From positions 186,001 to 250,000 of the forward strand of contig VGHE01000002.1 of assembly GCA_016868315.1 (NCBI GenBank): a DNA stretch of 64,000 nt. The letters run 5' to 3'. Shown piece after piece: positions 17,338-25,964 of this stretch. The notes below the pieces were generated by a model that did no database searches, was not told the origin of the DNA, and saw only the letters and a list, made by a program, of their open reading frames with translations. Made by a program: the position numbers and the translations under genes. The stretch is from Betaproteobacteria bacterium (GTDB taxonomy: Bacteria > Bdellovibrionota_B > Oligoflexia > Silvanigrellales > Silvanigrellaceae). Numbering within the stretch: position 1 is the stretch's first letter; each line of letters opens with the position of its first letter.

Positions 17338-18372
17338 TCAGCGAGAATTCTGTGGGTCTGAGTGAGTCGAGCAACCCAACCAATGTTCTACAGGTGCCTT
17401 GAGCGCAGCAGATTCGCTGCGCTCATTTGCTTTTTTAACATATTTGGCAGTGGTCGTTATTTGTTTGTGGTTGAGCAACCGTTGGATGAAGCCGAGCGGC
17501 ACACCGCCCTTGTGGAGCACGGTTGCGACTGTAGCACGAGCGCTGTGTGGGCTTAGGTGCTTGTTGATGCCCGACTCACGCGCTGCGTTGACGATCATGG
17601 TATAGACTGCTGTTTGTGAGATTTTCGTGAGTCGTGTGCCCGACTGAACTCGGACAAAGACGGGCTGCTCGGGGGAAGCCCCGGTGCGCGCGATTTGAAT
17701 GTAATGGGTGAGGATTTCGGCAGCCGCGTCGGAGATGGGGGTTACGTGTTCATCGCCTCCTTTTGTGATGAAGCGAATACGTGCCGGTTTTGTGCTCAGT
17801 TCGACATCTCCAAGACGCATTTCACAAAGCTCGTCGACGCGCATGCCGACCGCAAACAAGGTGTGCAAGAGCGAAAAATTGAGCAGTGCTGACCGCTCAC
17901 GACGCAATGCATGAGTGCCTTGATGTTGTGTGTCGAATGCAAGAGTGTGCAGATGCATCATGAATTTCTCGACTTCATTGACATCGAGAGCTTGCGTGGT
18001 TCGACGCGGAACGGCCTTAGGTCGTTTTATAAATTGGCATGGATTTTCAGAAATCCACTTGCGTCTCTCGCAAAAGCTAAAAAAGGAACTCAGGCACGCC
18101 AATTTGCGCGCCCGAGTGGTGTTTTCTTTAAACTGTTCGAGCCAAAGCAAAATGTGCTTCTCGGTGGCTTGACCCAATGCGAGCTCGTGGCCGTCGAGGC
18201 GCTGAGTCCAGTGCGCAAAAAAACCACCGATGTCGTTTTTGTAGTTACGCCGCGTGTGTTCACTCTGAAACTGCAGCAGGAAGTGGTCGAGCGTATCCTC
18301 AAGAGATGCACTCTCTTTCGTCTGGAGCCAAGCGTTCAACGCCGGTGATGGCAATGTGCCTGAGGCACCCAT
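17338..18372 (-). CDS. tyrosine recombinase, XerC/XerD family
   Basis: A 344-residue site-specific recombinase with an N-terminal SAM-like core-binding domain (~20-110) and a C-terminal catalytic domain (~130-325). All catalytic residues are visible: R178 (GMRVDEL), K204 (TKGGDEH), H276 and R279 (HSAR), H302 (LNHKQ) and the Tyr nucleophile Y311 (AKYVK). An ATG 159 bases upstream (18531) would overlap the divergent rmuC gene, so I chose the ATG at 18372 with TTGGAG before it. No attachment sites, integrase-linked genes or repeats surround it, so a housekeeping chromosome-dimer resolution role is more likely than an integrase. XerC versus XerD cannot be decided. Confidence 0.85.
   Translation of the reverse strand: MGASGTLPSPALNAWLQTKESASLEDTLDHFLLQFQSEHTRRNYKNDIGGFFAHWTQRLDGHELALGQATEKHILLWLEQFKENTTRARKLACLSSFFSFCERRKWISENPCQFIKRPKAVPRRTTQALDVNEVEKFMMHLHTLAFDTQHQGTHALRRERSALLNFSLLHTLFAVGMRVDELCEMRLGDVELSTKPARIRFITKGGDEHVTPISDAAAEILTHYIQIARTGASPEQPVFVRVQSGTRLTKISQTAVYTMIVNAARESGINKHLSPHSARATVATVLHKGGVPLGFIQRLLNHKQITTTAKYVKKANERSESAALKAPVEHWLGCSTHSDPQNSR
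17401..17436 (+). terminator. intrinsic terminator for ihfA inside the 3' end of the recombinase gene
   Basis: A perfect 9-base stem (17401-17409 with 17416-17424) with a 6-base loop, followed on the plus strand by ATTTGC and a run of six T. It lies inside the convergent recombinase coding sequence. Confidence 0.5.
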
Positions 18373-18402
18373 AGAATTGCTCCAAGAGAGAAGGAGTGGG
18401 AC

Positions 18403-19434
18403 ATGAACCAGTTCGATACTAGCACAATTGTGACCGCTCTCGCATATCCGTTGAGCATTACCATTTTGGTGGGGCTCGTGTCTTTGGGGGTTATTCTGCG
18501 TGGCTGGACACGGAGTGCGCAGAAGAGCCAAGAGGCAAAGCTACACGAGCTTGCGCAGCAGCAAAGGGTGCTTGAAAATCAGATTCTAAAACAAGCTGAA
18601 TTCATGGCCGCTCGGGTCGACAATTGGAGTCGCGACGTGCACTCACAATTGGGAGGCCATGCTCAGCAGCTTAAAGTCATGAATGATGCCGTGGGGTCCC
18701 TCAAAACGGCGCTTGTTGTACCTCACCTGCGTGGCCGGATTCTCGGTGAAACGGCTTTGGAAAGACTTTTAAGTGATGTGCTCCCTCCCCATGCCTATGC
18801 CTATCAATATGACATCGGTGGAGCACGCGTGGATGCCGTGATCCGCTTCCCTCATGTGGGTCTGATTGTTCCCATAGATGCCAAATTTCATTTCGCAGGT
18901 GCGCAGGTTTTGCTCGAGGGGAGCACCGACGAGAATCTGATTAAAGAGTCACGCAAGCAGCTTGCTCAATCAATTCGTGGCAGTGCGCGTGAGATTGCCA
19001 AGAAGTATGTTCGGCCTGAACTTGGGACAACCGATTTCGCGTATCTTTTTGTCCCGTCGGAAGCCGTTTTTCAGGAGATTCTTCACGATGTGGACTTATG
19101 GCAGTCGCTGGTTGATGAGCAGGTGCTTGTGGTTTCGCCGCACACTTTGTTCGTGGCCTTGCAGCCTCTCTCACATGCTGTGCGCTACTACGAAATGTCT
19201 TTGGGCGTGAATGAGAAGATTAAATTGCTGCAGGAGTCAGGTCGTACCTTGGAAGATCTATCGGGTCAGGTCAGCGAACAGTTGACCAAAGCTATGCGCG
19301 CACTTGAGCAGTCGCAGCGTATGATAAGCTCTCTGCCGCATCTGGCTTCATCGTTAACCACGCCTGAATCCAACCCTGTCGCCCATGTGGCAGGAGATGC
19401 GGGATTCACTTCTCCGCACGCAGTTCCTCAGTGA
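18403..19434 (+). CDS. rmuC: DNA recombination protein RmuC homolog
   Basis: A 343-residue protein with an N-terminal membrane anchor (~12-32), a coiled-coil (~35-100) and the RmuC nuclease-like domain (~105-260). Family marks are LRGRILGETALERLLSDVLP, DAVIRFPHVGLIVPIDAKFH with the PIDAKF core of the PD-(D/E)XK fold, and TDFAYLFVPSEAVF. RmuC limits rearrangements at inverted repeats; the biochemical activity is unproven. GAGAAGGAGTGGG precedes the start. Divergent from the tyrosine recombinase with a 30-base gap, so the two recombination genes may share regulation. Its last 29 bases overlap the end of the convergent gene at 19406. Confidence 0.88.
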   Translation: MNQFDTSTIVTALAYPLSITILVGLVSLGVILRGWTRSAQKSQEAKLHELAQQQRVLENQILKQAEFMAARVDNWSRDVHSQLGGHAQQLKVMNDAVGSLKTALVVPHLRGRILGETALERLLSDVLPPHAYAYQYDIGGARVDAVIRFPHVGLIVPIDAKFHFAGAQVLLEGSTDENLIKESRKQLAQSIRGSAREIAKKYVRPELGTTDFAYLFVPSEAVFQEILHDVDLWQSLVDEQVLVVSPHTLFVALQPLSHAVRYYEMSLGVNEKIKLLQESGRTLEDLSGQVSEQLTKAMRALEQSQRMISSLPHLASSLTTPESNPVAHVAGDAGFTSPHAVPQ

Positions 19435-20437
19435 AGAGAAAGCGGGTCTCTCCCTGCTCCATGCAGGTAAACTCCGAACTTGGAAGCGATTTTATTTTCG
19501 TTTCAGTCCTCAAAAGTTCGCAGGGCTCATCGATGGGTTCATCGCTGAGTTGGAATGTTCCGAAATGCATCCCAACACTGGTTTTTGATTTGACATCCAA
19601 ATGAATAGCGACAGCTTCCTCCGGATTGTTGTGTTGATCCTTCATGAAATCGCGCTGTGCGTATGCTCCAATGGGAATAAATGCAAAATCGGGTGATCCA
19701 ACACGCTGTTGGATTTCCTTAAAGAGTTTTGGATGATATCCGGTGTCTCCCACGAAGTAATAGGTTTTCTCTTTGACCTTAAAGTAGTACCCACCCCAAA
19801 GCGTTGTATTCCGTGAAATCAGACTCCGCGTTGACCAATGCTGCGCTGGAACAAATGTGATTTCCACGCTGTTGTTGAAATTATGCTTTTCCCACCAATT
19901 CAGCTCAATGACATTTTTGAAGCCGGTGTCCTCTAGAAGAGGCTTGTTGCCCTTTCCTGCAACAACCACGGGATTGTCGCGTTTTGCGAAGTACTCGAGA
20001 GTGGGCAAATCCATATGGTCGAAATGATCGTGACTGAGCAAAATGAGATCAACCTTCGGCGTTTTTTCCAGGGAGACTCCGGGCTCAACCACTCGTTTAG
20101 GACCCAGGAAACCGCCAGGGAAGATTTTCTCGCTGTAAATGGGATCCATGAGAATTCTTAAATCTTCGAACTCAACGAGGAACGACGAATGTCCAATCCA
20201 GGTGATGGCTGCCTGTTGGTTCTTTAAAACCTGTCCGACGCGCGGGCTCTGCTTCAACGGGCGCGAGGTTGGCCAGACTGCTGGTGTGCGGTTCCAGCGC
20301 CAGCGCATGGCAGTCCAAAAAGACTTGGGTGGGAATGGATAGACGTTGTCGAACTGTTCCGCGGCTTGAGCTGCCGAGGTGGCGCTGATGAGTGAGGTTA
20401 AGGTCAAGACTGTAGCAAGGCGTGTCGTGGTTTTCAT
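19406..20437 (-). CDS. exported metallo-beta-lactamase-fold hydrolase (NAPE-PLD-like / UlaG-like)
   Basis: A 343-residue protein with a Sec signal peptide (1-25, cut after AQA). The MBL fold shows all metal positions: LLSHDHFDHMDLPT (HxHxDH), FVPAQHWSTRS, YYFVGDTGYH and a C-terminal GMHFGTF. The sequence TWIGHSSFLVEF is the usual first strand of the N-acyl-phosphatidylethanolamine phospholipase D-like group. In bacteria such exported members may act as phospholipases or phosphodiesterases, but the substrate is unknown. The 3' end overlaps rmuC by 29 bases in convergent orientation. The upstream esterase gene ends 31 bases before it on the same strand. Confidence 0.82.
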   Translation of the reverse strand: MKTTTRLATVLTLTSLISATSAAQAAEQFDNVYPFPPKSFWTAMRWRWNRTPAVWPTSRPLKQSPRVGQVLKNQQAAITWIGHSSFLVEFEDLRILMDPIYSEKIFPGGFLGPKRVVEPGVSLEKTPKVDLILLSHDHFDHMDLPTLEYFAKRDNPVVVAGKGNKPLLEDTGFKNVIELNWWEKHNFNNSVEITFVPAQHWSTRSLISRNTTLWGGYYFKVKEKTYYFVGDTGYHPKLFKEIQQRVGSPDFAFIPIGAYAQRDFMKDQHNNPEEAVAIHLDVKSKTSVGMHFGTFQLSDEPIDEPCELLRTETKIKSLPSSEFTCMEQGETRFLFTEELRAEK

Positions 20438-20467
20438 GAAGAATTGCTCCTCGGAGTCGAAAAAAAA

Positions 20468-22045
20468 TCAATAGGTCGATGCGCAGCCACTGGATGTGTC
20501 TTTGAGCCAATCCCCCAAAACCTCCAAGGGGAGTTTATTGTATCCGAAGTCCGATGTAGCCATAGGATTCAGCTCGAGATTTGCAAGGCGATCGGTGGTG
20601 GTGTTGAACTTGGCTTTGCTTGTAAACCAAGACAGGTCACCGTGCATGGTCTGATTGGCAACAAGTGATTTACCGCCGTTCGTTAGATATCGGGCTTCTG
20701 GTTCAAAGCCGAGCGTATTGAAGGACACACCAGGTATCGATGCATTTGCGGAGAGGCGTTGATTCACATGATTGAAAACGTATCCTCCAATCACACCTTG
20801 GGAGATGGGGATTTTTTGATCAAGGGTACCGTGCATAAATAGAACTGAGCCTTTGCCCCCGGTGCTCCAATTTCGGAGCGAAGAGAGAATCAATTGTGAA
20901 TTGAAAGTGGCATCGCGTTTTTGGATTCCGAGGGCAGTTTCCTGAGCACTGGCACCCTCACGGTAGTCTTTAAGGAAATTGTTTAATTGGGGAGCCGTGG
21001 GCAGTGTGAAGAACCCAGTGGTTTCGGCTTTGCCTCGCACAGCAGCCTCCAAATAGACCCGGAATTCTCCGAAGGTCAGCGAGTTGGGATTGATGGCTGT
21101 GGCCGCGCAGCTGAAATACTTCGCCTGTGGAAGTCCGGCACGGCGTAGGGATTCGTTCTTGGCATGCGCGATGAGAGACGCCATTCCGCCGCGAGATGTT
21201 CCAACGGTCGCTGAAACGGGTTGTCCGGCAAAAGTTCCTGTGAGGCGACGTTTGATTTTTGCCCGCACACTCAAAAGAAATGCTGGGACTTGCTGGGTAT
21301 CAATGAGGCAGTTGTGCGCAGCCAGCAGATCTTCAGCATCGGTGCTGTAGGGCTCTGAAGTACCAACGGCAGCAAAATTTTTCGATGCTGTGATGCTTTC
21401 TCCCGGAAAGGCCGGTGCAACAATAATGTAATTGAGCTGCTCGTCTCCGAAGACTCCAGCTAGTTCAAGTTGATTTAAACCTGCATCACCCGCATGAGCA
21501 TAGGCAATGATAGGATAGGTGTTGATAGCATCGGGGACAGAGACAATCGCTCCATTGACAACAGTATCAGTTTCACCGCTGGTTGTTTTGCGTTTGTAGC
21601 TCATGAGATACCACCGCACGCCAGCGAGTTCAGAAAAAAGAAACTGCGAGAAATTAAGCTTTTTTGCGCTTCCCAGATCTTCAAATCCAGTGACCTCAGC
21701 ACACTCGGTGCGCTGTGCGGTTCTCAGGTGTTCAGTGGCAAGTTCGGTGGTAAGAGCATCGTGCAGGGCATGGCTTTCAGGAATGTCTTTAAGAATCAGG
21801 CTTGGCTCGCGTAAAGATTTTTCGTTTTTAGATTCTGAAATTTTAAGCTCGCGCCGCAAAGCATCCCAACGTTCTGTTTCAGCAATGAATGCGCGATCCG
21901 CTGTAGGGTCTGGTGCCAGATCTTTAAGAGGGGTGGGCAGATTCGAGTTCCCCGGTGTCTTTCCGCATGCGACGAGCATCAGTAATGCAAGACCGGGTGT
22001 GGAAAGTCGTGCACAGCGGGGGAGCTTTGCAACTTGGTAGGTCAT
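20468..22045 (-). CDS. lipoprotein with alpha/beta-hydrolase (esterase/lipase) fold
   Basis: A 525-residue protein with a lipobox LVAC (Cys27). The mature part has an alpha/beta-hydrolase triad: nucleophile elbow GTSRGG (S283), an Asp in LFMHGTLDQKIPIS and a His near the end in TMHGDL. The stretch SVPDAINTYPIIAYAHAGDAG is like the oxyanion-hole strand of fungal-type secreted lipases and bacterial secretory lipases. It is therefore probably a surface esterase or lipase. GGAG stands 8 bases before the ATG. Same strand as the MBL-fold gene downstream. Confidence 0.78.
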   Translation of the reverse strand: MTYQVAKLPRCARLSTPGLALLMLVACGKTPGNSNLPTPLKDLAPDPTADRAFIAETERWDALRRELKISESKNEKSLREPSLILKDIPESHALHDALTTELATEHLRTAQRTECAEVTGFEDLGSAKKLNFSQFLFSELAGVRWYLMSYKRKTTSGETDTVVNGAIVSVPDAINTYPIIAYAHAGDAGLNQLELAGVFGDEQLNYIIVAPAFPGESITASKNFAAVGTSEPYSTDAEDLLAAHNCLIDTQQVPAFLLSVRAKIKRRLTGTFAGQPVSATVGTSRGGMASLIAHAKNESLRRAGLPQAKYFSCAATAINPNSLTFGEFRVYLEAAVRGKAETTGFFTLPTAPQLNNFLKDYREGASAQETALGIQKRDATFNSQLILSSLRNWSTGGKGSVLFMHGTLDQKIPISQGVIGGYVFNHVNQRLSANASIPGVSFNTLGFEPEARYLTNGGKSLVANQTMHGDLSWFTSKAKFNTTTDRLANLELNPMATSDFGYNKLPLEVLGDWLKDTSSGCASTY

Positions 22046-22223
22046 GCCGTCACTCCAGATATTCAGTTCAAAAAGAAAAAGTCACAGGGATATTAGCGTT
22101 GACCTATCTCTCCTGACAAACCGGAGGACAATTTTTCGCCCTTGTGGCTTTCTTCAGATCGTTGCATCCTTTGCTGAGAAATTTCGTTCGGCGATAACCC
22201 CACGTTCCTTTGCGGCGGATGTC

Positions 22224-23516
22224 ATGATCTTTTCTCCTTTTCGTTGGCCTCTTCATCTGCCTCTTGCGGGCGTCGGATGCCTGTTGTCGGCACTCATTTC
22301 GCAGACAGCCATTGCTCAAGACAGCGGCGCTGCTGAGGTGTCATCCACTGCATCCATCCCCGGTGAAGCTAAAACTCTTCCTCAAGGTGTCTTTCGCTTG
22401 CGCGCACTCCATACAGCAGCGCGCTCGGGTTCAGGATTCAGCGCTTCAGGTCAAGCGGAAGATGGGGGCTGGAAGGCGGCTTTGGATTTTGGTGCACTGG
22501 TTGTTGAATATGGCTTTCGCCCAGGGATATCACTTCAGTTTGTCGCTCCCGCAGTGTTCCGTGCCGAGCGATCGCTGGATGGTTTGAAGTTCAAAAGTTC
22601 CTCTTTGTATGCGCAGGTCTACGAGGAAAAACTCAAACAATTGGTTGATAAACTTGTAAGCAGCAAGCTGTGCGCCGATGTCGCTTCGTGCAGGAGTGCG
22701 ATCGCAGACAAATCAACGTCGTTTCCTTTCACCACAGTTGTGCTCGATACCGGTGAAACTCTGGAGTTGAAGACGGCAGTTCCCATAAAAAGCGTTCTTG
22801 GTGCGTTGGTTGAGAATTCTGCTGTGCCTCAATCCGGCCGGACGGGGAGAGGTGATATCGAGCTTGGAGCACTGGTTGCCATTGCAGATCCTCAGGTGGG
22901 TTTCGTGCAGCACTGGGGAGTGAACGTCTCGCTTGGTCTGGGTCTGCGCATGCCCACCGGTTTGTTCGAGGACGTTCCTGCCGCACAGCGTCCAACTGGC
23001 CGCGGCAGTTGGGATCTCGGCGTTCGTGCAAACGTCGACAAGGTCTTCTCAGAAAGTCTGGTACTCTCGTGGCAGAATCAGTCAGAGTTGACCCTGCTGG
23101 CCGGCAAAAAACGAAGAACTTCGCTCCTCGATAACACTCAACTGAATACGGCCGATCCGAACGCGGAAGGCGGCGATGGCAAATCCAATGTCGGAAGTTT
23201 CCGCCGCGATACAATGCGACAGGTTGGTTTTGTGAAGCTCGCTTTGGGGGGAGAAATGCTTCACCATGGTTTGAGCCTCTTCATTTTCAATGCTGCATTC
23301 AGGTACGATTTCGACTCTCCCGGCTCAGTGGATGGACAATCACTGGGTTCAGAAACATCACTTATGTCTGCACAGGTGGGAATCACGTTGGATGGACTAC
23401 GCAAGTCGCTTCCGTTGCAGCTCGATGTTGACTACAGCCTTCCTGTGACCGGAAAGAACATTGCTTCGGCGCCGTCTGTGCTGACCACAGCACTCAAAGT
23501 TTACTTGAAGCACTGA
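22224..23516 (+). CDS. outer-membrane-barrel-like protein (paralog of the gene at 24666-25964)
   Basis: Using the ATG at 22224, the product is 430 residues with a signal peptide ending TAIAQD. An in-frame ATG at 22044 would add 60 residues before the signal peptide and overlap the divergent gene, so I reject it. The mature part alternates hydrophobic and polar residues and ends in VLTTALKVYLKH, as membrane barrels do. Segments such as GISLQFVAPAVF, a helical insert around residues 125-165 and LGLRMPTGLFEDVP correspond in order to similar segments in the other barrel gene nearby. No function is known. It is convergent with the GTPase gene, 23 bases apart. Confidence 0.7.
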   Translation: MIFSPFRWPLHLPLAGVGCLLSALISQTAIAQDSGAAEVSSTASIPGEAKTLPQGVFRLRALHTAARSGSGFSASGQAEDGGWKAALDFGALVVEYGFRPGISLQFVAPAVFRAERSLDGLKFKSSSLYAQVYEEKLKQLVDKLVSSKLCADVASCRSAIADKSTSFPFTTVVLDTGETLELKTAVPIKSVLGALVENSAVPQSGRTGRGDIELGALVAIADPQVGFVQHWGVNVSLGLGLRMPTGLFEDVPAAQRPTGRGSWDLGVRANVDKVFSESLVLSWQNQSELTLLAGKKRRTSLLDNTQLNTADPNAEGGDGKSNVGSFRRDTMRQVGFVKLALGGEMLHHGLSLFIFNAAFRYDFDSPGSVDGQSLGSETSLMSAQVGITLDGLRKSLPLQLDVDYSLPVTGKNIASAPSVLTTALKVYLKH

Positions 23517-23539
23517 GACGAGCTCGCTCACAAGGTCGG

Positions 23540-24655
23540 TTAGAAGCTTTGATTGTGTGACTTTGAGTGCGGTGCCGCGTTCATTGTGCGTGAGGCTTTC
23601 TCGCACTGATTGATAAGATCCTGACCCATCCAGCGGGTGAGTGCAAAACCCATGCCCGCAGAGGCCATTTGACCAACCACCGGAACCCATTTTGCAATTT
23701 CTTTCCCAGTCATTCGCCCCGCCTGACGTTTGATAAGAGAAATAATGAACTCGCGTGTTCCGTATGCAATAAGCCGGTTGACGAGGGTGACCTGCGCGGA
23801 CGACAAAGGATGCCGTTTGAGTTGTTTCTTCATGTGTTCTTCATCGAGCTTGTAGCAGCGCAAAATCCACTGATTCATTTTTACAAGAATAGCGACATCG
23901 GTGACCACATCTGCGCCTGGTATCGGATTAAATCCGTTAACTGCTGCCATTCCCGAAAAGAGCAGCACGTGTCTCTCGGCAACCTCGCGCTTGCGGATGA
24001 GCTGCTCGTTTGTGTAGGCCTGCGCCGCAAAAATAAATTTGTCGCGGCGAACTTCATCGAAGTCTTCCAACAGCGAATCGCAGAAAGCGGGAAAGTCGTA
24101 TTTTTCTGGGTGCCTGTTAGAGACCATCCAGTATCCTGTGCTGACTCCAAATTTGCTCTCGAGATCCTGGCGGATGCGCGGCAATACAAGCTCAGGTGAG
24201 AGGCCGTCATGTTGGGCATTTTCGATATCTTGGTCAATCATGGTGCGCACAATATGAATGCGTTTGCCAGTGCGTCGTTTCAATTCCTCGTAGAGATCCA
24301 GGTCGCTTTCCAGAATGCGTTTTGAAACAACGAGAACGAAAGCGTCGTAGAGTGCTACTTTAACAGTGTCCAGGTATTCATCGAAGGGAAAACGGGTTGT
24401 TCCTCCGCCTGGCAGGTCAACGAAAATCAGACCATTCACGTTAAACTCTTGTGCCTTCAGAGTGGTCTCAACCACACCTGAAACGGCCACACGTTCCCCA
24501 ACGAGTGCATTGATGAGACTTGACTTTCCTGTTCCAGAGCGACCAAGCAAAGCAATGCGCACTTCAGCATTGTCGAGGTGACGCAGCTCCTCTTCAATTC
24601 GGTCTGCAGCAGTTTCTCCGGTCAGAAATTCTCGGACGAGTCTAAATACATCCAT
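23540..24655 (-). CDS. IRG/Era-like GTPase with C-terminal membrane-associated domain
   Basis: A 371-residue GTPase. G1 is LLGRSGTGKSS (K44), G3 is DLPGGGT (D80) followed by TRFPFDEYL, a pattern like interferon-inducible IRG GTPases; the expected G4 region reads TMID. Residues ~225-371 carry NPIPGADVVTDVAILVKM and two hydrophobic helices, resembling DUF697-type domains that bind membranes. Bacterial members of this dynamin/IRG group are poorly characterised. It is the last of three co-oriented genes (lipoprotein, barrel-like protein, GTPase), 10 bases after the barrel gene, with AGGA before the ATG. A role in envelope or vesicle organisation is a guess from the neighbours. Confidence 0.75.
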   Translation of the reverse strand: MDVFRLVREFLTGETAADRIEEELRHLDNAEVRIALLGRSGTGKSSLINALVGERVAVSGVVETTLKAQEFNVNGLIFVDLPGGGTTRFPFDEYLDTVKVALYDAFVLVVSKRILESDLDLYEELKRRTGKRIHIVRTMIDQDIENAQHDGLSPELVLPRIRQDLESKFGVSTGYWMVSNRHPEKYDFPAFCDSLLEDFDEVRRDKFIFAAQAYTNEQLIRKREVAERHVLLFSGMAAVNGFNPIPGADVVTDVAILVKMNQWILRCYKLDEEHMKKQLKRHPLSSAQVTLVNRLIAYGTREFIISLIKRQAGRMTGKEIAKWVPVVGQMASAGMGFALTRWMGQDLINQCEKASRTMNAAPHSKSHNQSF

Positions 24656-24665
24656 TGTTGGTTTC

Positions 24666-25964
24666 CTATTCCGGCATCCAGGGCGTGGGAAGAAAACTCA
24701 CCAATTGAACTTCGAAGTAAGTGTTTTCAAATGAATTGAATCCCTTGAAAATATTGTTGCCTGCGATTTTGAACCGCAGTGGCAATGGAAACTGCTTTTG
24801 TTTGAAAAGCTCTATGGTTGAAAAATAAAACCACAGTGCGTGCTCGAATTGCTGCTTCTCGGTGGCATCCATGAGCAGGCCATAGTTGCCCGAAAGCTTG
24901 CCTTTGATTTGGTCGCGCTCATGGCGTTTCCAAGCCAAGCGGTATTGGGGCTGAAACCAATTGAATTTTGCGTCCACAACTGCGGTCATGCCCCAGTCGA
25001 TTCCAGTTTGCACCTGAACGGTTGTGCGACGTGATGCCGGAATGATTGTTTCATCGATTTCGGGAATGCGCATTTTTTGCTGGCTAGGCAAATAGCCCAT
25101 AATGTTGCTCTCGAGACTCAAGCTCAAAGGATTCAATGTGTAGCTGGGTGTGATGCCCAGACCCAAACCCCAAGCACCTGTACCGATTCCCACATCGGCC
25201 AACACATCGGGATTATCGACGTGCCCCGTGGGTATGCTCACGAAGGTTTCACCCTGCAACGAGAAATCAACGGCCTGAGTTGGTTCTGCAGGTGGAATAA
25301 TGTCGAAGGTAACGCCAGCGATGACGTCGGCGAAGTTAAAATAGCGCCATGAATCGACGCCTGTGTACTCGGCTGCTTCGACGCTTGCCTTCACATCACG
25401 CTCGACCAACTGGGCGGCCTGTGCCAGGCCACTGCGGAGTTCCTCAAAGGCCACGTTGCCCAGCTCGTCGCGGATTGCGTTGGCATTGTTCTGTCCACTC
25501 AATTTGAAAGAGGTCTTGACGTTGATATCTACCAGAGGAGCTGCAACGAAAAAGGTGCTGCGTGCCGGTAGTCCCAATGCAAGACCAAAATAACGGATAT
25601 TAAGTTTTGCACTGCCACCCACATTCAACGTGCCCAAATCGAGGCGTTTCAGTAGGCTTGTGGGGTTGTTGGGGTTTGGGTCATAGCGTTGCAACTCTTG
25701 TGCCAACGATTGCAGCTTTGCACCACCTTCTCCGCGCAGCAGATGTTCGCCGTCGAATCGGAGTTTTGCACGCTGACTCAGTGAAACTCTGTTGCCTTTG
25801 CTGTTCCAGGTATTCAACTGATCGACATAGGAACGGTGTGCACCGACAACTGCTAGGACTCCCTCCGGCACGACACCTGCGAACTGCGCCCAAGCTGTAC
25901 CCGGCGCACTGAGGCCCAATGCAGCGCACATGCACTTTCCCATTGTGCGCAGACGCCTGCTCAT
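24666..25964 (-). CDS. outer-membrane-barrel-like protein (paralog of the gene at 22224-23516)
   Basis: A 432-residue protein with a signal peptide (cut after AWA). The mature part begins with VVPEGVLAVVGAHRSY and contains LGLPARSTFFVAAPLVDINV, a helical segment (~160-200), then ETFVSIPTGHVDNPDVLADVG-type residues, the same order as in the barrel protein encoded at 22224. The C-terminal part alternates hydrophobic residues and ends in LVSFLPTPWMPE. The start overlaps the stop of the lipoprotein gene upstream (ATGA). No family named with confidence; the annotation as a membrane barrel is inferred from signal and pattern. Confidence 0.68.
   Translation of the reverse strand: MSRRLRTMGKCMCAALGLSAPGTAWAQFAGVVPEGVLAVVGAHRSYVDQLNTWNSKGNRVSLSQRAKLRFDGEHLLRGEGGAKLQSLAQELQRYDPNPNNPTSLLKRLDLGTLNVGGSAKLNIRYFGLALGLPARSTFFVAAPLVDINVKTSFKLSGQNNANAIRDELGNVAFEELRSGLAQAAQLVERDVKASVEAAEYTGVDSWRYFNFADVIAGVTFDIIPPAEPTQAVDFSLQGETFVSIPTGHVDNPDVLADVGIGTGAWGLGLGITPSYTLNPLSLSLESNIMGYLPSQQKMRIPEIDETIIPASRRTTVQVQTGIDWGMTAVVDAKFNWFQPQYRLAWKRHERDQIKGKLSGNYGLLMDATEKQQFEHALWFYFSTIELFKQKQFPLPLRFKIAGNNIFKGFNSFENTYFEVQLVSFLPTPWMPE

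Noticed and set aside
17338-18372. Integrase of a mobile element
   Set aside because: No attachment repeats, integrase neighbours or tRNA gene nearby; looks like a housekeeping XerC/XerD protein.
22044-22223. Upstream in-frame start of the barrel-like gene
   Set aside because: Would put 60 residues before a clear signal peptide and overlap the divergent esterase start.
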